The notes: generated from the letters alone by a model not told the origin. DNA of 64,000 bases from Cyclobacteriaceae bacterium (GCA_028278585.1 JANQEC010000067.1:1-64000), one strand, 5' to 3'. Counted from the stretch's first letter, positions 49,512-60,161 are shown. A program made the numbers and translations.

Positions 49512-50300
49512 GTGATTGATTCCAGGCAAGATGAAAAATTTGAGATAAAGCTTCCTTTGTTCGAAGGACCTTTTGATCTACTCCTTTTTTTTATAGAGCG
49601 AGATGAATTGGATATTTACGATATCCCAATTGCAACAATTACCAACGACTTTTTGGATTATCTGCATCAGTTAGAACAAATGGACGTAGAGGTGGCCAGC
49701 GAATTCATTCTGGTTGCTGCTACGCTGATGCGAATTAAAGCAAAAATGCTGCTCCCTCGACCAGTTTTAGATGAAGAAGGAAATGAAATTGATCCAAGAG
49801 AGGAACTGGTGAAGCATCTTTTGGAATACAAAAAATATAAGTCAGTCATTTCCACCCTGACAAAAATGGAAGCTGAAAGATTGGATCGGGAAAAGCGTGG
49901 AAACCTATCGAAAGAAATCAGAAAACTCTCGGAGAGTATCAATGTAGAGGCCGAGATGCAGGATCTTGATCTCTACAAGATGATGAAGGTTTTTCAAAAA
50001 GTGTTAGCACGGTACGAGTTTGAAAAAAATAAGCCTGTCCATCGCGTGGTTCAGTATCCTTACACCATAGAAAGGCAAAAAGCTGCACTTATGGAACGTC
50101 TGGTCTACGGAAAAAGACTTGCGTTTACTGATTTGATAGCTGAAAAACCGGAAAAAATTCTAGTGATCTTCAACTTCCTATCTATCCTTGAGCTATTACA
50201 GCTTAAACAAGTTGTCATTCACCTGGGCGAAGGATTTAATAATTTCTGGGTAGAAAGAAGAGATGAAAGTAAAGAGTTGGCTCACGACGGGGAATCGTGA
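49512..50300 (+). CDS. scpA: Segregation and condensation protein A
   Basis: FEIKLPLFEGPFDLLLFFIERDELDIYDIPIATITNDFLDYL; ATLMRIKAKMLLPRP; GTG start. Confidence 0.95.
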   Translation: MIDSRQDEKFEIKLPLFEGPFDLLLFFIERDELDIYDIPIATITNDFLDYLHQLEQMDVEVASEFILVAATLMRIKAKMLLPRPVLDEEGNEIDPREELVKHLLEYKKYKSVISTLTKMEAERLDREKRGNLSKEIRKLSESINVEAEMQDLDLYKMMKVFQKVLARYEFEKNKPVHRVVQYPYTIERQKAALMERLVYGKRLAFTDLIAEKPEKILVIFNFLSILELLQLKQVVIHLGEGFNNFWVERRDESKELAHDGES

Positions 50301-50316
50301 GCCCAGGTTTTAAGTT

Positions 50317-50736
50317 TTAGAATCGCTCAGTTCTCGAAAAAAAGAATCCTGCCTCAATTTGGGCATTTTCATCGGAATCCGAACCATGAATCGCATTAGC
50401 TTCGATAGAGGTTGCAAATAGCTTCCTAATGGTCCCCTCCGCAGCCTCCGCAGGATTTGTCGCTCCTATAAGCGTTCTGAAATCCTCTACTGCATTGTCT
50501 TTTTCCAAAACCATGGCTATGATCGGACCTGAGGACATGTATGCCACTAAATCGTTGTAGAAAGGTCGCTCTTTGTGCACCTCATAAAATTGTCCTGCTC
50601 TTTCACTACTTAGCTTCGTAACCTTTGCCGCGCTTATTCTAAACCCAGCTTCTTCAATCATTTTAATAATCGCTCCTGAATTTCCCGCACCAAAAGCATC
50701 GGGCTTTATCATCGTAAATGTGGTCTGTCCTGCCAT
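50317..50736 (-). CDS. ndk: Nucleoside diphosphate kinase
   Basis: [45 protein letters not shown] at 50736 preferred. Confidence 0.96.
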   Translation of the reverse strand: MAGQTTFTMIKPDAFGAGNSGAIIKMIEEAGFRISAAKVTKLSSERAGQFYEVHKERPFYNDLVAYMSSGPIIAMVLEKDNAVEDFRTLIGATNPAEAAEGTIRKLFATSIEANAIHGSDSDENAQIEAGFFFSRTERF

Positions 50737-50872
50737 ATTTTTTGTTTTATCTTTTTTTGAAGGTCTTTGAAATCCGCGCAAAAATAACATTTCTACCTTT
50801 CTATGAGGAGAAAAACATGGTTTTCTAAATGTTGCTAATTTTGCCGCTCACTTTTGCCTCTAGGGCAACTTT

Positions 50873-51883
50873 ATGAAGGATACTGCGGTTCTGAAGAACT
50901 TTTTAAGCGATTCAAGGAAAATTGTTATAACGACTCATGCCAACCCAGATGCTGATGCGTTGGGATCATCATTAGGGTTATTCCATTTCCTGAAGTCACT
51001 CGGGCATGATGTGCAGGTCATCGTTCCTAACAGCTATCCCGATTTTCTCGAATGGATGGCTGGAAATGGGACAGTCATGATCTATGAGGATAACCAGACG
51101 AAATCAGACGAACTACTTGACGAAGCAGATTTACTCTTTTGCCTTGATTTTTCCGGTTTCAACAGGATCAAACGAATGAAAGAAAAGGCTGAAAATATTG
51201 AAGCCAAGATCGGACTGATCGACCATCACTTAAATCCTGAAATTAAACCGGATTTCAATTTTTGGAATGACACTGCTGCTGCTACGGCTGAATTAGTTTA
51301 TGACCTAATTCTCGACTATTCTGATGCAAAAGCCATAGACGTTGACATTGCAGAATGTCTCTACGCGGGAATAATGACCGATACCGGCTCATTCAGACAT
51401 CCATCAACCAGTTCCAAGATACACAGAACAGTAGCGGATCTTATTGACCTTGGGGCAGACGTAAACAAGGTGAGTCGGCTTATCTACGACACTAATTCTT
51501 TGGATAGACTAAGATTCCTAGGTCATGCATTGGCAGAAAAGTTGCGTGTGGATGAAAAGGCTAGAGTCGCCTATTTTGTTATTGATGAAAACGACTTTAA
51601 GAATTTTCGGTTAAAACAGGGTGACACTGAGGGTTTGGTGAACTATGCTCTCTCCATTAAAGGAATAGTTGTTGCTGCAATCATCATTCATAAGGAAAAT
51701 GAAATAAAATTATCATTTAGAAGTATTGGTGATTTTGCTGTCAATAAATTTGCGGAAGAATACTTTGGAGGAGGTGGTCATAAAAATGCTTCTGGAGGTA
51801 CATCCGATTTAACCTTGAGTGAAACTGAGGAAAAATTTAAATCATTAATTGATCAGAATATTTTAAAAACGAAACCGGAATAA
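50873..51883 (+). CDS. nrnA: DHH-family bifunctional oligoribonuclease/PAP phosphatase
   Basis: ITTHANPDADALGSSLGL, GLIDHHLNPE, AGIMTDTGSFRHPSTS, GGGGHKNASGG. Confidence 0.93.
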   Translation: MKDTAVLKNFLSDSRKIVITTHANPDADALGSSLGLFHFLKSLGHDVQVIVPNSYPDFLEWMAGNGTVMIYEDNQTKSDELLDEADLLFCLDFSGFNRIKRMKEKAENIEAKIGLIDHHLNPEIKPDFNFWNDTAAATAELVYDLILDYSDAKAIDVDIAECLYAGIMTDTGSFRHPSTSSKIHRTVADLIDLGADVNKVSRLIYDTNSLDRLRFLGHALAEKLRVDEKARVAYFVIDENDFKNFRLKQGDTEGLVNYALSIKGIVVAAIIIHKENEIKLSFRSIGDFAVNKFAEEYFGGGGHKNASGGTSDLTLSETEEKFKSLIDQNILKTKPE

Positions 51884-52026
51884 CCGGATAATATGAAAAA
51901 ATGAAATGACCATAATGGTCTACGCTATCCGGTCTTACGCGACCCGGTCTTTTGATCATTGAGCTAATGCAGACCGTTTGATGATAAAGCGTGCCAAATG
52001 ACACATTTCTTAAAAACTTTAAACAC

Positions 52027-52926
52027 ATGAAAAATATATTAATTGTCTTGGTTTTAGCGGTTTTGATTTCCTGTAATCCTTCACCGGAATCTTTCACCAC
52101 GAGTAAAGGCACTCAAGTAAGCTATTTTGAGAGTGGGAATGGAGATTTTCCAGCTGATTCACTTGTAGGTCTTTTTTGTATCGGGTATGAAACAGAGGAT
52201 GGTAAGGTTATGATGGAGGCCGACTTTGAAAACCCACTAGCCCTTCAGATAACACCAAACAATGTGGCACAACAAGGAGAATTATACGAGATTTTGTCAA
52301 GGCTGAGAACAGGTGACAGTGTAGGATTTGAACTCGTTGCTGCTGAGCTTTTTGAAAAAACATTCAGGGCACCACTTCCTGACTCAATCGCTCCTGATAG
52401 TAAAATACGGTTCAAGATCTCGTTCCTTGACCAGTTATCCGAAACAGGTTACTATGCATGGGCTGAAGAAAAAGCAAAAGCGGATGCCGAAAAACAGCTA
52501 GTAATTGATGATGAAATTCTTGATACTTACATGGCAGAGAACAATGTTTCTATTCAAAAAACAGAAACAGGATTAAGGTACGTTATTACTGAAGAGGGAA
52601 GCGGAGCAAAACCTCAAAACGGCCAGACAGTACAAGTTAACTATGCAGGCTGGCTGCTAAATGGTCCATACTTTGATACCAGTATCGAATCTGTTGCAAG
52701 GGAACAAGGGTTGTACCAGGAAGGGAGACCTTACCAACCTTTTTCTTTTATCCTTGGACAGGGACGGGTCATTAAAGGATGGGATGAAGGAATTGCGCTT
52801 TTAAATGTAGGAAGCAAAGCGCGGCTTTACATTCCAAGCTCACTTGGATATGGAAGTAGAGGCAGTGGCATAATTAAACCCAATTCCATATTGGTTTTTG
52901 ACGTTGAACTTGTTGGTATCCAATAA
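52027..52926 (+). CDS. FKBP-type peptidyl-prolyl isomerase lipoprotein
   Basis: Lipobox LAVLISCNP; VQVNYAGWLLNGPYFDTSIES...VIKGWDEGIALLNVGSKARLYIPSSLGYGSRG. Confidence 0.92.
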   Translation: MKNILIVLVLAVLISCNPSPESFTTSKGTQVSYFESGNGDFPADSLVGLFCIGYETEDGKVMMEADFENPLALQITPNNVAQQGELYEILSRLRTGDSVGFELVAAELFEKTFRAPLPDSIAPDSKIRFKISFLDQLSETGYYAWAEEKAKADAEKQLVIDDEILDTYMAENNVSIQKTETGLRYVITEEGSGAKPQNGQTVQVNYAGWLLNGPYFDTSIESVAREQGLYQEGRPYQPFSFILGQGRVIKGWDEGIALLNVGSKARLYIPSSLGYGSRGSGIIKPNSILVFDVELVGIQ

Positions 52927-52942
52927 ATGTTGATAGGATAGA

Positions 52943-53545
52943 ATGAAAACATTAGCACTTATTTCATTTGCGATAGGACTTACTTTTCTAATTTCTTGTG
53001 GAGAGGGAACCGTCGTTGTAATAGAAGATCCCTCAGTGCAGCGGGCCATCGATATTGGGATAATTGATGAGTATCTGACAGCCAAAGGGTACGATCCAGC
53101 TACTGTGGACACAACTGAATCAGGAGTTAGATACATCATTATCAACGAAGGGCAAACAGCTGATGAAAATCTTTCCATTGATGAAAGTGATATTGTAGAT
53201 TTCGATTACATCGGTAGATTGACGACAGATAAACTGTTTGACACAAGTATTGAATCGATTTCTGAGGAAGACACAGCCATCTTTTCTAGCGCTAAAGTGT
53301 TTCAACCCATAAGGATTAATTATTCCACCACAGGCTGGACACTTGGTGGTAGTTTCATCGCAGGATTCTCTCAGGGTATCACAGCGACCTTTGACAAAGT
53401 GCATGTTGGCGGCAAGGTATTGATCGTGTTCCCATCTGACCTGGGGTATGGTGCCATTCCACAATTCGGCAATGAAGTAGAAACCATCCCAGCAAACTCT
53501 GTAGTTACATTTGAATTATTTCCTGTTCGTGTTATTAAGCAATGA
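52943..53545 (+). CDS. Second FKBP-type peptidyl-prolyl isomerase lipoprotein, divergent
   Basis: Lipobox TFLISCGEG; VDFDYIGRLTTDKLFDTSIES...FIAGFSQGITATFDKVHVGGKVLIVFPSDLGYG. Confidence 0.88.
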   Translation: MKTLALISFAIGLTFLISCGEGTVVVIEDPSVQRAIDIGIIDEYLTAKGYDPATVDTTESGVRYIIINEGQTADENLSIDESDIVDFDYIGRLTTDKLFDTSIESISEEDTAIFSSAKVFQPIRINYSTTGWTLGGSFIAGFSQGITATFDKVHVGGKVLIVFPSDLGYGAIPQFGNEVETIPANSVVTFELFPVRVIKQ

Positions 53546-54123
53546 AAATTTGCTTCGCCTCACACAATCAAAATAAAGTCAGAGAAATAGCTGCTCTATC
53601 CCCAAAAGGTATAGAGATAGTTGGACTGGTTGACCTTGATATACATGAAGATATTGAGGAGACAGGATCTACCTTGGAAGAAAATTCCAAGATCAAAGCA
53701 CGCTACGTATACGACAAGCACAAAATTCCAGTTTTTGCTGATGATAGTGGACTGGAAGTAAATGCATTAAATGGAGATCCTGGAGTCATCACAGCCAGGT
53801 ATGCCGGACCGGAAAGAGACAATCTGAAAAATATTGAATTGCTACTCAAAAACCTTGAGGGGTTTAAAGATAAAACCGCACAGTTTCGAACTGTAATAAC
53901 ACTGATCAAAGATGGAAAAGAGATGCAGTTCGAGGGTATTGCTGTCGGTGAAATTCAGGATGAATTGAAAGGAACCAACGGTTTCGGCTATGACCCTATT
54001 TTTGTGCCTAAAGGATTTGATCGAACGTTTGCGGAAATGGACCCTGAAGAAAAAAACAAGCTGTCGCACAGAGCAAAAGCATTTCAAAAACTTCTTTCAT
54101 ATCTTGGTGAGATAAATGGATAA
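53542..54123 (+). CDS. rdgB: RdgB/HAM1 non-canonical purine NTP pyrophosphatase
   Basis: ICFASHNQNKVREI, VFADDSGLEVNALNGDPGVITARYAG, GFGYDPIFVPKGFDRTFAEMDPEEKNKLSHRAKA. Confidence 0.95.
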   Translation: MKICFASHNQNKVREIAALSPKGIEIVGLVDLDIHEDIEETGSTLEENSKIKARYVYDKHKIPVFADDSGLEVNALNGDPGVITARYAGPERDNLKNIELLLKNLEGFKDKTAQFRTVITLIKDGKEMQFEGIAVGEIQDELKGTNGFGYDPIFVPKGFDRTFAEMDPEEKNKLSHRAKAFQKLLSYLGEING

Positions 54124-54715
54124 ACCAAAAGTCATTGGAGTTACAGGGGGAAGTGGGTCTGGTAAAACCCTCTTTATCAACCAACTAATCGAACGACTTC
54201 CTGAAGTCGCCGTTCACTCCATGGATAACTATTACATAAAAAGGACCCTCCAGCCGAAAGATGACAAGGGAGTTGAAAATTTTGACACATTAGATTCTAT
54301 CAATTTAGAGAAATACATCGCAGACTTGAAACTCCTGATCAGTGGTCAATCATTAGAATTGGAAGAATACAACTACAACAATCCAGGTGCTGCGAAGAAA
54401 ATCATTGAGGTAAAGAGTGCCGATATTATTCTTGTGGAAGGAATTTTCGCTTTGTATACAGAGGATTTAAGAGATCTTCTTGATCTAAAGATCTTCATTG
54501 AAGCTCCTGGATACCTAAGACTTAAAAGACGCATTATTCGAGATGAAGAACGTGGGTATGATCTGGATGATGTTCTTTATCGCTTTGAGCACCATGTCAC
54601 GCCTGCTTTCTATAATTACATTGAGCCATCCAGAAAATGGGCTGACATAATCATTCCAAATCATGACAATTTTGAAAAAGGATTGGAAGTCATACTTGCT
54701 TTTTTAAATCGGTGA
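54116..54715 (+). CDS. udk: Uridine kinase
   Basis: VIGVTGGSGSGKTLFINQL, DNYYIKR, DIILVEGIFALY, RRIIRDEERGYD. Confidence 0.93.
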   Translation: MDKPKVIGVTGGSGSGKTLFINQLIERLPEVAVHSMDNYYIKRTLQPKDDKGVENFDTLDSINLEKYIADLKLLISGQSLELEEYNYNNPGAAKKIIEVKSADIILVEGIFALYTEDLRDLLDLKIFIEAPGYLRLKRRIIRDEERGYDLDDVLYRFEHHVTPAFYNYIEPSRKWADIIIPNHDNFEKGLEVILAFLNR

Positions 54716-54738
54716 TTTTAGTAAATTTGCGGTCCTTT

Positions 54739-55092
54739 ATGATCAAAAAAGTTCTCATATCGCAAAAAAGAATGCACCTGATTGTAGGAGTACTACTAAG
54801 TGCTTTTGTATGCCTGCAAGCAATCCACGCTGAATCCAATTGGGAAGATGCCCAGGAACTACATGATCAAACGGATTCTAAAACTGACTCAGAAGCATCC
54901 ATTTCTTTACCGCAAACAATTCCAAATTCTGCGTCTCAGATCAATTTAGGATTCGACTCTTACCTGCTGGATGAAGTAACATTCCAGGAGGAAAACAACC
55001 AAAAAACAACACCTTCAGAACTCGTAACACCGCGAATTCATAAGGCTATACGAATTTTATTGAAACGCATAGTTACTCCGAACGCACCCTAA
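54739..55092 (+). CDS. Hypothetical secreted small protein
   Basis: Signal-peptide-like MIKKVLISQKRMHLIVGVLLSAFVCLQAIHA; ATG at 54739 preferred. Confidence 0.6.
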   Translation: MIKKVLISQKRMHLIVGVLLSAFVCLQAIHAESNWEDAQELHDQTDSKTDSEASISLPQTIPNSASQINLGFDSYLLDEVTFQEENNQKTTPSELVTPRIHKAIRILLKRIVTPNAP

Positions 55093-55192
55093 CTATCCCG
55101 AAGAGGAACGATCCTCTGTTTACCCCAAGTTTTCAAAAAATTTAATCAACCATTTCAAGCCAGTGTGAATCATTGGCTAAACATTTAAAATC

Positions 55193-58171
55193 ATGAAAAA
55201 TAAAGGATTTGTAATATTCTTAACCATTCTTATCTCACTGCTATGCATTTACTACCTGTCGTTCACGATGATAGCGCAGGGAATAACAGAAAAAGCTACA
55301 TCTGAGACAGTAGATACTGATGGAAACATCGATGTTGTTGAAAAGCAACGTTATCTCGATTCCATTTGGAACGAGCCGGTCTACGATCTGTTAGGAGCAA
55401 GTTATACCTACAAGGAAATCAAAGAAACGGAGTTGAACCTTGGGCTTGATTTGCAAGGCGGAATGCACGTTACCCTGGAAGTATCTCCCATTGATATCCT
55501 GAAAGGATTGAGTGGAAATAGCAAAGATTCAGACTTCAATAATGCACTTGCCCAGGCAAAAACCAATATCAGGGGTACACAACTGAACTTCGTGGATGAA
55601 TTCTATCGCGTATTCAAGGAGCTGGATCAAACAAAAGAACTGGCTCAAATATTTGCTACTGCGGCCAACAGAGGCCGAATCAATCTAAGCAGCACTGATG
55701 CCGAAATACTGGATATCATAAATACAGAAGTTGAAAGTGCAATTGATCGATCATTTAACATTTTAAGAACCAGGATCGACCGATTTGGCACCTCACAACC
55801 AAATATTCAGCGGCTTCAGGGAACTGGCAGAATTCAAATAGAATTGCCAGGTGTCGATAACCCGGAAAGAGTAAGAAAATTACTTCAGGGAGTGGCAAAG
55901 CTAGAGTTTTGGGAGGTCCATCAAGCACAAGAGGCAATTCCAGTGCTTAGTTCAATCAATCAAATGATTTCCGATGAGCTGAAACTTCAAGCCCCGGAAC
56001 TTTCTGAAGATGAAAAGCAGGTGAGTCAGGATTTAAGTGAGCTATTGGCAGAAAATACAACTGAGGGAGATAGCCTGACCAACGCTGAAGGAGATACGGT
56101 CACACAAGCAAATCTTGATTCACTATTTGTAAGAAATTCTGCATTGTTTGAATTGTTAAAACAGTCTCCAAATTATCCGGGATTCCTTTATGATGTTAAA
56201 GACACAGCTAGAATCAACCGTATTTTGGAGCGAGAGGACGTACAAGCACTCATTCCGGCAACGATGAAATTCTTATGGGATGTTAAGCCAAAGGACAAAG
56301 GAGAAGAGCTAACTGGACCCGATCTTCTTGAATTATATCCTATCAAGTCCAACAGGACTGGAAAAGCAAGCCTTACTGGTGAGACCATCGCCAACGCATC
56401 GCAAAACCTGAATGAACGAGCTGAGCCAGAAGTAACCATGCAAATGAATGCCAGTGGTGCCAGAATATGGGCTAAAATGACCAGAGAAAACATCGGTCAA
56501 CGAATCGCGATAGTATTAGATAATTATGTGTTCTCAGCACCTAATGTACTTGGCGAGATTCCAAATGGAAGCTCTTCTATATCCGGTGGTTTCGATAACA
56601 TAGATGAAGCAAAAGATCTGGCAAACATCTTGAAGGCAGGTTCTTTGCCAGCTCCAACTACGATTGTTGAGGATGTTGTTGTTGGACCAACTCTAGGAAA
56701 AGTAGCCCAAAATCAGGGACTGAACTCTATCTTATTTGGATTGATAATCGTGATTCTCTTCATGGTTATCTACTACGCAAAAGGTGGATTGATTGCTAAC
56801 GTAGCACTTTTTTTCAATGTCTTTTTCATCATGGGAATTTTAGCCCAATTTGGGTCTTCCCTCACACTTCCGGGTATTGCAGGTATCGTTTTGACCTTTG
56901 GTATGGCTATTGACGCCAACGTATTGATATTCGAGAGAATTAAAGAAGAACTAAGAAATGGATCCGGACTAAAAGCAGCGATCTCTTCTGGTTACAAGAA
57001 AGCTTACTGGTCAATCTTTGATGCAAACCTTACCACCTTGATAGTAGGTATGATCTTATTCTGGCTGGGACAAGGCCCTATCAAAGGATTTGCTATTACA
57101 CTGATGATTGGAATTGTTTGCTCATTCTTCAGTGCCGTATTTATCACACGTGTGATTGTGGAGGCTTTTTCTAAAAAAGGCGACAATGCAAAAATCTCTT
57201 TCGCAAACGCCTTTTCTAAAAATGCACTGACCGGACTCAATCTTGACTTTTTAGGAAAAAGAAGATTGGCCTATTATTTCAGTGCCACATTCATTACTGT
57301 CGGAATAGTAGCCTTGATCTTAAAAGGTATCACTCTTGGTGTAGATTTTAAAGGCGGAAGATCCTATGTGGTAGCTTTTGAGGAAGCAAGAGATGCGACA
57401 GAAATCAGGAATTCTCTTAGCAACTATTTTGATGTTCAAGTGAAAACTTTCGGAGCTCCTGAAATTCTTAAAATAACAACCAGCTACCTGATTGACGATG
57501 AAACCGATGAGGCAGATATTCAGGTGAAAGATGAGCTTGTAAGAGCTTTAACAGAATCAACCGGTTTGAGTTACATGAAGGACGACACCAACCTGGGGGA
57601 AGGGAATTTCACAATCTCAAGCTCTTCCAAAGTAAGCCCTACCATCGCTGATGATATTAAAAATTCATCATACAAGTCTGGTATCCTGGCTTTGATCTGT
57701 ATTTTCATTTATATCGTTTTTAGATTCAGGAAATGGCAGTTTGGACTTGGAGCAATTGTGGCTCTTTTTCATGATACACTTTTCGTATTATCTGCATTTG
57801 CAATCGCAAACTTGTTCGGGATTTCATTCGAGGCAGACCAGGTTTTTGTGGCAGCAATTCTGACCATTATTGGATATTCCATTAATGATACTGTCGTGGT
57901 GTTTGATCGTATCCGGGAAAACCTTGGAATAAAATCAGGATCTGAACTGATCAAAGTGTTTAATGAATCTTTAAACAACACAATAAGTAGAACATTGATC
58001 ACATCGCTTACAACATTGATAGTGGTTATTATACTTTTTATTTTTGGAGGCGCCGTACTGCAAGGGTTCTCATTTGCACTACTTGTAGGAATAATAGTTG
58101 GAACCTACTCCTCGGTTTTCATCGCAACTCCCATTGTAATCGATCTTAACAAAGCACAAGTAGCTGAATAA
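55193..58171 (+). CDS. secDF: Protein translocase subunit SecDF (fused)
   Basis: ELNLGLDLQGGMHVTLEVSP, LRTRIDRFGTSQPNIQ, FGMAIDANVLIFERIKEELRNG, second half GVDFKGGRSYVVAFEE, GYSINDTVVVFDRIREN. Confidence 0.97.
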   Translation: MKNKGFVIFLTILISLLCIYYLSFTMIAQGITEKATSETVDTDGNIDVVEKQRYLDSIWNEPVYDLLGASYTYKEIKETELNLGLDLQGGMHVTLEVSPIDILKGLSGNSKDSDFNNALAQAKTNIRGTQLNFVDEFYRVFKELDQTKELAQIFATAANRGRINLSSTDAEILDIINTEVESAIDRSFNILRTRIDRFGTSQPNIQRLQGTGRIQIELPGVDNPERVRKLLQGVAKLEFWEVHQAQEAIPVLSSINQMISDELKLQAPELSEDEKQVSQDLSELLAENTTEGDSLTNAEGDTVTQANLDSLFVRNSALFELLKQSPNYPGFLYDVKDTARINRILEREDVQALIPATMKFLWDVKPKDKGEELTGPDLLELYPIKSNRTGKASLTGETIANASQNLNERAEPEVTMQMNASGARIWAKMTRENIGQRIAIVLDNYVFSAPNVLGEIPNGSSSISGGFDNIDEAKDLANILKAGSLPAPTTIVEDVVVGPTLGKVAQNQGLNSILFGLIIVILFMVIYYAKGGLIANVALFFNVFFIMGILAQFGSSLTLPGIAGIVLTFGMAIDANVLIFERIKEELRNGSGLKAAISSGYKKAYWSIFDANLTTLIVGMILFWLGQGPIKGFAITLMIGIVCSFFSAVFITRVIVEAFSKKGDNAKISFANAFSKNALTGLNLDFLGKRRLAYYFSATFITVGIVALILKGITLGVDFKGGRSYVVAFEEARDATEIRNSLSNYFDVQVKTFGAPEILKITTSYLIDDETDEADIQVKDELVRALTESTGLSYMKDDTNLGEGNFTISSSSKVSPTIADDIKNSSYKSGILALICIFIYIVFRFRKWQFGLGAIVALFHDTLFVLSAFAIANLFGISFEADQVFVAAILTIIGYSINDTVVVFDRIRENLGIKSGSELIKVFNESLNNTISRTLITSLTTLIVVIILFIFGGAVLQGFSFALLVGIIVGTYSSVFIATPIVIDLNKAQVAE

Positions 58172-58191
58172 CCAGTGATTTTAATCCTTTG

Positions 58192-58226
58192 AAACCTCAA
58201 CCGGGTCCGGTTGAGGTTTTTTTGTG
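58192..58226 (+). terminator. Intrinsic terminator after secDF
   Basis: AAACCTCAACCGG-GT-CCGGTTGAGGTTT followed by T-run. Confidence 0.92.
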
Positions 58227-58274
58227 TCCAAAAACTTATTACGTAACTTAGATGTCAATAATCTCCCTTCCCCC

Positions 58275-59033
58275 ATGATAAAATCATTAAGGAATTTTAT
58301 TGTCGCCATCATCCTGATCACTGGTGCTAAACTTATCGAAGTAAATTTTTACCACATTTTAAAGTCACCTCACCCCGAAGACAAGGAGTATAAAGAAAAG
58401 GAGGGGGAAAAAGCGGAAAAAACGCCAAACAAAGATCAGTTGGATGAGGTCATTGAGTCAACCCAGAAAGAAGAAATTGATTCGACAAACCAGACAAGCA
58501 ACGTGGTAGAAGAACCCGTTGTTGAAGACCAGGTGAATGAATCTCCCGATACAAATACAGATGAAACAAGTGATTCAGAGAGCAATTTTGAATCGGATAA
58601 TCCCCAGGCAGCAAGTACCACATTGACTGGTGACGCTTATTTCCAGGATCTGAAAAATTCATACCTCAGCCCCATCATTGCAAGTTTGCCTGAAGGGCGT
58701 ACTCGGGAGGATGTTGTAATAAGGTATTACAAACACGAAAATGACGGGAATAGAGCTTATATATTAAAAGAATTAGGCTACTACCTGCATGAACGTGAAG
58801 CAGAAAATAATCAACGTTTGGCCAGTAACTCTCTATACTACGGAAGTGATGTTGATTTAAGAGATATCCAAATTGTTGCTTACACCTTACTAAAAGAGGG
58901 TATGCCATTAAAGGCCATCAAGCGATCGGCATACGACTGGAAATTCAATTCAATTGAAATTGGTGCTGATTCTCTGGTAGAAAGCAATTCCATATTAAGC
59001 GTCTCTGACATACAAGCTTTCGAAATCCGTTAA
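58275..59033 (+). CDS. Hypothetical single-TM protein with long acidic Ser/Thr/Glu-rich linker
   Basis: TM MIKSLRNFIVAIILITGAKLIEV; acidic linker; C-terminal folded region DIQIVAYTLLKEGMPLKAIKRSAYDW. The tracked start 58224 lies in the terminator T-run, so ATG 58275 is preferred. Confidence 0.7.
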   Translation: MIKSLRNFIVAIILITGAKLIEVNFYHILKSPHPEDKEYKEKEGEKAEKTPNKDQLDEVIESTQKEEIDSTNQTSNVVEEPVVEDQVNESPDTNTDETSDSESNFESDNPQAASTTLTGDAYFQDLKNSYLSPIIASLPEGRTREDVVIRYYKHENDGNRAYILKELGYYLHEREAENNQRLASNSLYYGSDVDLRDIQIVAYTLLKEGMPLKAIKRSAYDWKFNSIEIGADSLVESNSILSVSDIQAFEIR

Positions 59034-59182
59034 TCTGATCATTTAGAGGTATTGAATCCATAAAAAAATCTGAGTAAGAAAATCAAGGCCGATCATGCTC
59101 CCACCCGATTCGGACGGGAAAAGCCCAGCCTGAAAGGTTTTGGCGATCCTCTTTTGTTTCATTTGTTCCAGGTGAAAAGTAG

Positions 59183-59452
59183 CTAGTGGATAATTTCGAA
59201 AGCTGTTCGAGGTTGTGATTCAACGTCTTCATACAAGACATCATCTACCCGTGAATATGGTGGTCCCTTCTTGCACCACTTAATCATTTCATTCACCTTT
59301 TCTCTATCACCCTGGACTTCTAACATTACAGTACCGTCTGCTTCGTTACGTACCCAACCAACAAGTTTTAGCTCATCTGCCGTGGTTTTTGCTGATGCCC
59401 GATAGAACACCCCCTGCACCTTTCCAAAAACTCTAATTCGCTTACAAACCAT
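59183..59452 (-). CDS. Acylphosphatase
   Basis: RIRVFGKVQGVFYRASAKTTADELKLVGWVRNEADGTVMLEVQGD. Confidence 0.95.
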   Translation of the reverse strand: MVCKRIRVFGKVQGVFYRASAKTTADELKLVGWVRNEADGTVMLEVQGDREKVNEMIKWCKKGPPYSRVDDVLYEDVESQPRTAFEIIH

Positions 59453-59934
59453 CAGATTTCTTCTTTTGAGAGCTGAGTATGCAACTCATTTACTTTCATT
59501 AAAGCAGCACTCCCGTACCACGGATGTAGTTCCATTATTAATCTGCCTGCTTGAATTGCCGGATCAGTTGCAGTTAATTCTTCTGCTTCCTCCACGGTCT
59601 CTACAGCAAAAATGTATATGCCTTTCACCTCATGATCATCCATGAAGGGACCAGCAAGTATCAACTTACCCATCTCTGCCATCCGTCCGATGTTATCAAG
59701 GTGAGCGCGTTGAAGATCCGCGGCTTCTGTGGAATCCTGATCCCTGTTTGGTCCGGCTTTCAAATAAGCCATTACGTACTTTCTCATCCCATAGGCATCT
59801 GCTCCTGTTTCGGCTGCCAGGAGAGAATCAAAGGTGGGCACTTCTGTTAGAGATTTTCCATCATCTTTCTCTACGGTAACTGTACATGACCAAAAAATAA
59901 GGAGACCTAATAAATACAGTGTAGCATTCTTCAT
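59452..59934 (-). CDS. YciI-like (YCII-related) lipoprotein
   Basis: YVMAYLKAGPNRDQDSTEAADLQRAHLDNIGRMAEMGKLILAGPFMDDHEVKGIYIFAVETVEEAEELTATDPAIQAGRL. Confidence 0.85.
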   Translation of the reverse strand: MKNATLYLLGLLIFWSCTVTVEKDDGKSLTEVPTFDSLLAAETGADAYGMRKYVMAYLKAGPNRDQDSTEAADLQRAHLDNIGRMAEMGKLILAGPFMDDHEVKGIYIFAVETVEEAEELTATDPAIQAGRLIMELHPWYGSAALMKVNELHTQLSKEEI

Positions 59935-60161
59935 TCAACAAATCCTGATTAAAGATCATAAGTTTTTTAAAAAATCAAAACGAGGTGGATCATTAATTGA
60001 AAAGCAGCAACTTTTATCACTTGTACACCATATGTACACCTGATCTACTATCCTCCAAATCCACTCTCACCGTATGTTTGAGCCACTTTTCTAATCAATA
60101 GTGATTGTTAGCTGCATACCACCAAAAAGCAGTATACAACTTAAACAAAACATATGATAGT

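Noticed and set aside
59095-59160. Hairpin CCCGATTCGGACGGG-like sequence downstream of 58275-59033
   Set aside because: Short imperfect stem without a T-run; not supportable as a terminator by eye.
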